Source: JBAXAM01 sp037142515 (GTDB taxonomy: Bacteria > Pseudomonadota > Gammaproteobacteria > UBA9339). Taken from it: a DNA stretch of 64,000 nt. The DNA lies in the NCBI GenBank assembly GCA_037142515.1, contig JBAXAM010000002.1, positions 1-64,000 of the forward strand. Direction: 5' to 3'. Below, in pieces: positions 60,901-64,000 of this stretch; position 1 is the stretch's first letter, and each line of letters opens with the position of its first letter. Under the pieces are notes generated by a model. The model was not told where the DNA came from and made no database searches. It was given only the letters and a program-made list of their open reading frames with translations. The position numbers and the translations under genes are program-made.

Positions 60901-63379
60901 AAACAGTGGAAATGCAAAAGCTATTTTAGAGATAGTTACAAACGGCACAAGGGAGGGTCTCTCGGAACTTGAAAAACTAGAGAAAGCACAGAGAACCGAG
61001 TTACTTATAGCAGGTTTGGGAAAAGATACCCCAAATGCTCGAGGTATATCAACATTGGTTTCTGAGCTAATTAGTTTAAAACCACCAGTTAGCGACAAAT
61101 ACACGTCTGGTATTTTTGGTTGGCCTGGTACGATTACAACTTATAAAAAGCTATCTTTCAAGGAATATGCTTCAGAGATGGAACAACTAAGAAAAACCAA
61201 TCCGGCTGTTGAAGGACCATTGCAAGCTGCAATAAAAGCAGATATAGAAAGCCAGTTACCATGCCTACGCGAGCCTTTTAGCAGACCAGATGATCAAGAA
61301 ATGATCCGATTAAAAACAGCCTTCAGTGAAAACGTCTCGTTAAGGAGCTTTGAGGTTTCAGAAATTGATCCAAATGCTGCCGCTTACATCAAAAACATTA
61401 TCATAAGAAATCAGCTGCGAGATATACTTGAAAGTCCTAAACCAAATGCGGCTAAGTTTTTTGAGCTTTATAAGGGGATGGATCCAGCACATTTAACGGC
61501 ACCTGCAATAGATATGGATAAGCTTGTGGCGCTAGTACAAAATGATGCCTATAATGCAACTGATAAAACCATGTGTGTTTTACTACAATCACTGGATAAA
61601 AAACATCGTAGTGCTCTTTTAGAAAAGTGTTTTGCTAACAAAACCAGTTTTCCAAATGAAACAGATGCTGCGAACAAAGCTGCTCTTGTATCTAACATGA
61701 TTACTGCAGTGATTGCTGATGATAGCAGCTTTAAGTTCGATAACGCGACATATAAGGAAAATGGCACCCTTGAACATTACATTTATTATTCCATGGCAAA
61801 AAATACCTATTCCTATAACGACTTAAAAACGAAGCTAGATACTCAAAGAAAACAACTCAAAAAGGAAGGGAATGACAATGAAGCTGAAAAATTTGGTTGG
61901 CTATTACAAACAGCCTTACAAGCAGAGCTTGCGACAAAATTCCCATTCTTACGCAGCCCGTTCGGAAAACCAAACCCGCAGCAACTGGATGATTTGAAAG
62001 AGGAGTTAGGCGAACTTCACGATTTAAGAAGAGAATTCCCAGAGGGAGTTGATGAAGATGTTAAGGATTATGTTGCTCACATTATCAATGGGAACAAACT
62101 AAATGACGCCGTTTCTGATTATACCACTCCAGGAAAAAAACTGGAAAAATTTTTGGCAATATATGAAGAAATAGCTCCAGACACAGAACGCCAAGCGTGT
62201 CTAAAAGAAATAGCAGAAGATAATATAAAAATATTGCAAGATATAATTCAAACTGGCATTAACAAACCATATGACTTAAAAATACTCGATGAAAAACAGA
62301 GAGTCGAAATATTCGAAGCTTCGCTTGTAAATAATCCTCATGCTCATGGTATAGCGACTTTTGCTTCCAAGCTGCTCACTATGCGACCAAACGATTCAAT
62401 AGACCAAAAACTCGAGAGTAATCTTCTTACTAAAAATTGGGAATTCAAAGAGTGTATTAAACAGCTAAAAACATTAGGAGACAAAAATCCTTCCATAAAT
62501 AACATAATACAAGCAGGAATAAAAGAGGATTTGGTGACTAGATTTGGCCCCTGTATAAAGGGTACCGGCAGCAAAGAAGAAATTGCTGGTAGTTTAGCTG
62601 CATTAAAAGACGACCTAATAAAAGAAAACTATGATCTAACAACGTTCGATCCCAGATCACCAATAGGAGACACTAGAACCTTTATCGATTCTATTATCCA
62701 CAGGAATTTGGCACTCCAGTCTGCAGCAAAAAATGATTTTACTGCTTTTATAAAAGAATATAAAGATATTGGCGTTTCTGAAGGAAAGCTCCAACCAAAA
62801 GAGTTAGAAGAGGTTCTCTCCTCATTAAATAAAGAACAGAAGCAGTCAATTCTAAAACTTGTTACCTCAGACTTAGGATCTAGTAAATGGGCAATAGGAT
62901 TGAACGCAACTAACAGAGATAATTATGAAACGACATTAAAGTGCGACAAATTAATGGGGTTAGATGGACCGCATCGCGTAGCATTACTCACACAGTGCTT
63001 TACCAATGACACTGTTCAAAATGCAAAAGATAAGGCTCTTCTAATATCTACAATTCTAGAAGCTTTAAAAGGAGCAAACTATAAAGATCCGCTTGTTAAG
63101 GATATTGCTTACGAAGTCTACTGGGCAATATCACCAAAGAATGAGGGCGGCACTGAACCATACAGCGATTTCAAAAATCTGAAAGCCAAACTAGAAGAAA
63201 TTGGAGCCAAAAAATATGATACGGCACTACCTGGCTTAAAGGAAGCTCTAACTAATGCTCTACACCCAAAACCAGAGGTCAAACCAGCTCTGGACTTACA
63301 AAAAATAGAACCTGAAAAACATCAAGCATCTGAACTTGAAGTAATAGATACTGAACAAACAATAAAAAAACAAATTTGA
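57980..63379 (+). CDS. Giant repeat protein (1,799 residues), membrane-interacting, effector-like
   Basis: I do not recognise this protein as a whole. It has a Glu/Lys coiled coil (about 79-131) and a strongly hydrophobic Ala/Val stretch (about 330-398, one or two membrane helices). Two short leucine-rich-repeat-like segments follow (near 458, NKDIGALGVSII; near 614, GNNIGPRGVNII). Then come about five divergent units of 205-230 residues from about 690 to 1780. Each unit has a part resembling CLRxPF, then LR, then DVxxYVxxIIxRNxL (from 884, 1091, 1318, 1519). A second part resembles LxxLDKxxRxxLL (from 788, 996, 1202, 1433, 1658). There is no signal peptide. Its size, LRR and coiled coil recall type IV effectors (inference). 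TAGGAG precedes the ATG. Confidence 0.8.
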   Translation: MDYLAIGEIVVNAALWTPGVGKVAARAIDWMKEGYNDIIQPMTDRRNGLRAQKINVKRISPEKGHEDEARFQFDNVQIIKDDDIKEEVEAIKKEISEEEKSEEKLLEELAQKNTSKEDTEKQLAEFRKNRPQRVQIDPQQYTVTLDVPKGSTFMGQIDFGDWEKLESKGFKVKIVEKGTNKEVGQAKRNQVLDTLKKVPLTLGQNSTSLNPDQKVGAATEEAWNTGWRIIDNPANYIATLRDKKLRSADVDPSGGQIKHLSDDPFIDGFANFVTQVPKEEGNTAVNRYFGTMERRIDNALILTQASKQRFEKKLADAKEAKKGFFKKMLLWGAAIVAVAVVAVAVIAVTTMVAPTLGGILIAAAGKAVYSIAKSPSNFLKFLGVIGIGLGLAKVNMERQTENIKIAEQQIKKAQEGEKALTELKDAIKTKGPEIENVLKEMQTLEDRPSNKKGESVELNFDNKDIGALGVSIICKSLEKTALQQCSHVLMLNADVPIPGDIPPDTIVMQRNQGGDLTVHWGRGKSSTFKGKDAEELSALIEKTGKDPKVQGVLFESADQGLIDLIKSKCSTDLQPNWKDIKLSLQNCSVTAVDVNKLANTLSEPSSNALQVREINLTGNNIGPRGVNIISEVLSKNFTLTKVQYDPTYVDGGETKPITAKTTQDNIDRQLLINGYLQGEKFTENRFFKSEPEIAAAAIKKVADNTDTTSLPLTIRKDLSKDVTNAIEQNKCFVKLNQSLATPKPDQELVARSFIDTFKIDPSRCLTFAVTNNITDKTRSAFMEKPLMLKELPLEQREQLLKSLYQKAPATLEGAELVASIIEKLPMDNEPLRAKTESILKTILKNGTLTREALEKERKSAKSNPALFDLLDRSLQTTEQANLASQFECLRSKNTEDFVKLQKNLDENYDIRGDFGFSSNMSGDVKKYVEGILIRNNLNHAINHDAVNKLATFMQICKGIPSEQIQDYIQKVSAINSGNAKAILEIVTNGTREGLSELEKLEKAQRTELLIAGLGKDTPNARGISTLVSELISLKPPVSDKYTSGIFGWPGTITTYKKLSFKEYASEMEQLRKTNPAVEGPLQAAIKADIESQLPCLREPFSRPDDQEMIRLKTAFSENVSLRSFEVSEIDPNAAAYIKNIIIRNQLRDILESPKPNAAKFFELYKGMDPAHLTAPAIDMDKLVALVQNDAYNATDKTMCVLLQSLDKKHRSALLEKCFANKTSFPNETDAANKAALVSNMITAVIADDSSFKFDNATYKENGTLEHYIYYSMAKNTYSYNDLKTKLDTQRKQLKKEGNDNEAEKFGWLLQTALQAELATKFPFLRSPFGKPNPQQLDDLKEELGELHDLRREFPEGVDEDVKDYVAHIINGNKLNDAVSDYTTPGKKLEKFLAIYEEIAPDTERQACLKEIAEDNIKILQDIIQTGINKPYDLKILDEKQRVEIFEASLVNNPHAHGIATFASKLLTMRPNDSIDQKLESNLLTKNWEFKECIKQLKTLGDKNPSINNIIQAGIKEDLVTRFGPCIKGTGSKEEIAGSLAALKDDLIKENYDLTTFDPRSPIGDTRTFIDSIIHRNLALQSAAKNDFTAFIKEYKDIGVSEGKLQPKELEEVLSSLNKEQKQSILKLVTSDLGSSKWAIGLNATNRDNYETTLKCDKLMGLDGPHRVALLTQCFTNDTVQNAKDKALLISTILEALKGANYKDPLVKDIAYEVYWAISPKNEGGTEPYSDFKNLKAKLEEIGAKKYDTALPGLKEALTNALHPKPEVKPALDLQKIEPEKHQASELEVIDTEQTIKKQI

Positions 63380-63433
63380 AAAACTAACCCAAGTATTGGA
63401 GATCAGTCCTTAGGGTCTTTAGATACACGAAGA

Positions 63434-63510
63434 TGGTGCGCCCGGACGGATTCGAACCGCCGACCCTCTAGTTCGTAGCCAGATACTCTATCCAACTGAG
63501 CTACGGGCGC
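63434..63510 (-). tRNA. tRNA-Arg (anticodon ACG)
   Basis: A 77-base cloverleaf: 5' GCGCCCG pairs with CGGGCGC, D-arm GCTC/GAGT-type, anticodon stem TCTGG/CTAGA around loop CTACGAA (anticodon ACG, wobble A to be edited to inosine), T-arm GGCGG TTCGAAT CCGTC, encoded CCA at 63434-63436. It is convergent to the giant-protein gene and divergent from rpe. Confidence 0.95.
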
Positions 63511-63579
63511 ATGCTTGTAAACAGCGGCTTACATCGTAACCGCTTAATTCGCCCAAGTCAATCTCACCATAAAAAACCA

Positions 63580-63608
63580 TTACTTCTTTGCATACACTAT
63601 GATAGAAT
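63580..63608 (+). promoter_or_regulatory. Promoter of rpe
   Basis: TAGAAT (63603-63608) preceded by TGA forms an extended -10, and TTACTT (63580-63585) lies 17 bases upstream as a weak -35. The ATG of rpe follows 45 bases after the -10. Confidence 0.45.
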
Positions 63609-63652
63609 CCGCATGTTTTTTAAAATCCAAAAAATAGAAAATAAAAAACACC

Positions 63653-64000
63653 ATGCAGAAACTCATTATTGCGCCATCTATTTTATCTGCTGATTTCGCT
63701 CGACTGGGCGAGGAAGTTGACGCGGTTTTAAAAGCTGGCGCCGATATTATCCATTTCGATGTAATGGATAATCACTATGTACCAAACTTAACCGTCGGCC
63801 CAATCGTCTGCGAATGTCTCCGTAACTATGGGATTAAAGCACCAATTGATGTACATTTAATGACCAGACCGATCGATAATTTAATTGTTGATTTTGCCAA
63901 GGCTGGAGCAACATATATTACCTTTCATCCCGAAGCATCAGAACACATTGACCGCAGCCTACAACTAATTATTGACTGTGGCTGCAAAGCTGGCCTTGCG
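63653..64000 (+). CDS. rpe: Ribulose-phosphate 3-epimerase (5' part, runs off the window)
   Basis: The first 116 codons of a pentose-phosphate epimerase. IIAPSILSADFARLGEEV, the catalytic IHFDVMDNHYVPNLTVGP, and VHLMTRPIDNLI with the metal-binding His are present. The gene continues beyond the right edge. The immediate upstream bases are A-rich (AAAATAAAAAACACC) without a clear Shine-Dalgarno. Confidence 0.95.
   Translation, partial: MQKLIIAPSILSADFARLGEEVDAVLKAGADIIHFDVMDNHYVPNLTVGPIVCECLRNYGIKAPIDVHLMTRPIDNLIVDFAKAGATYITFHPEASEHIDRSLQLIIDCGCKAGLA

Noticed and set aside
1..64000. Prophage, insertion sequence or CRISPR array
   Set aside because: No transposase, integrase, phage structural gene or regularly spaced direct repeat was seen on either strand.

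Overview
The window is an AT-rich, gene-dense bacterial chromosome segment, almost certainly from a gammaproteobacterium. Enterobacterial-type blocks are preserved: rplM-rpsI-sspA-sspB, rodZ-hisS-yfgM, gmhA/diaA-dolP, tgt-yajC-secD-secF, aspS-yebC-ruvC-ruvA-ruvB, and gpmI-envC facing a yibN-like gene and secB. Several traits point to a host-associated lineage of the Coxiella/Legionella kind (inference; no species is claimed). These are an HMG-CoA reductase with ispG missing between rodZ and hisS (mevalonate route to isoprenoids), an intimin/invasin-type inverse autotransporter, a eukaryotic-like Ser/Thr kinase, and a 1,799-residue repeat protein of effector-like character.

Layout. 1-3.7 kb: the 3' end of an unknown gene, the inverse autotransporter, tmRNA and an HU-family protein. 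3.7-6.2 kb: rplM, rpsI, tRNA-Gln, sspA, sspB, then a small gene with a double-glycine (bacteriocin-type) leader and a strong terminator. 6.2-10.8 kb (minus): rodZ-hisS-yfgM-gmhA/diaA-dolP-site-2 protease. 10.9-16.5 kb (plus): folKP-tgt-yajC-secD-secF. 16.5-22.0 kb (minus): a small coiled-coil membrane protein, then pyruvate:ferredoxin oxidoreductase paired with a GltD-like flavoprotein. 22.1-31.4 kb (plus): hinT with a MacAB-like exporter, eno-ftsB, HMG-CoA reductase, dcd-thyX and a TPR protein. 31.4-39.2 kb (minus): Ser/Thr kinase, guaA, guaB, lipA, lipB, and a short proS without the editing domain.

39.2-42.2 kb holds an FmdB-type protein and a one-polypeptide restriction-modification enzyme that looks like an insertion, followed by an orphan 3' gene fragment. 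42.2-47.9 kb: aromatic amino-acid permease facing aspS-yebC-ruvCAB. 48.0-48.6 kb: a decayed, fused HigB/HigA toxin-antitoxin locus. 48.7-54.5 kb (minus): gpmI-envC-ctpA-yheS. 54.6-56.1 kb (plus): rhodanese-like protein, secB and a secreted protein. 56.1-64 kb: SagB-type oxidoreductase, fba, the giant repeat protein, tRNA-Arg and the 5' part of rpe.

How the genes work together. fba, gpmI, eno and PFOR outline a lower-glycolysis route to acetyl-CoA. HMG-CoA reductase commits acetyl units to mevalonate. LipA/LipB supply lipoate. dcd, thyX and folKP serve thymidylate and folate supply, and guaA/guaB serve GMP. SecB, SecDF, YajC, YfgM and the site-2 protease serve the envelope. tmRNA and SspB lie about 2.5 kb apart and belong to one ribosome-rescue and proteolysis pathway. 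The accessory genes (autotransporter, kinase, giant protein, GG-leader peptide, RM enzyme, TA remnant) are the least predictable part. No IS element, prophage or CRISPR array was seen, and no intergenic stretch longer than about 300 bases is left unexplained.
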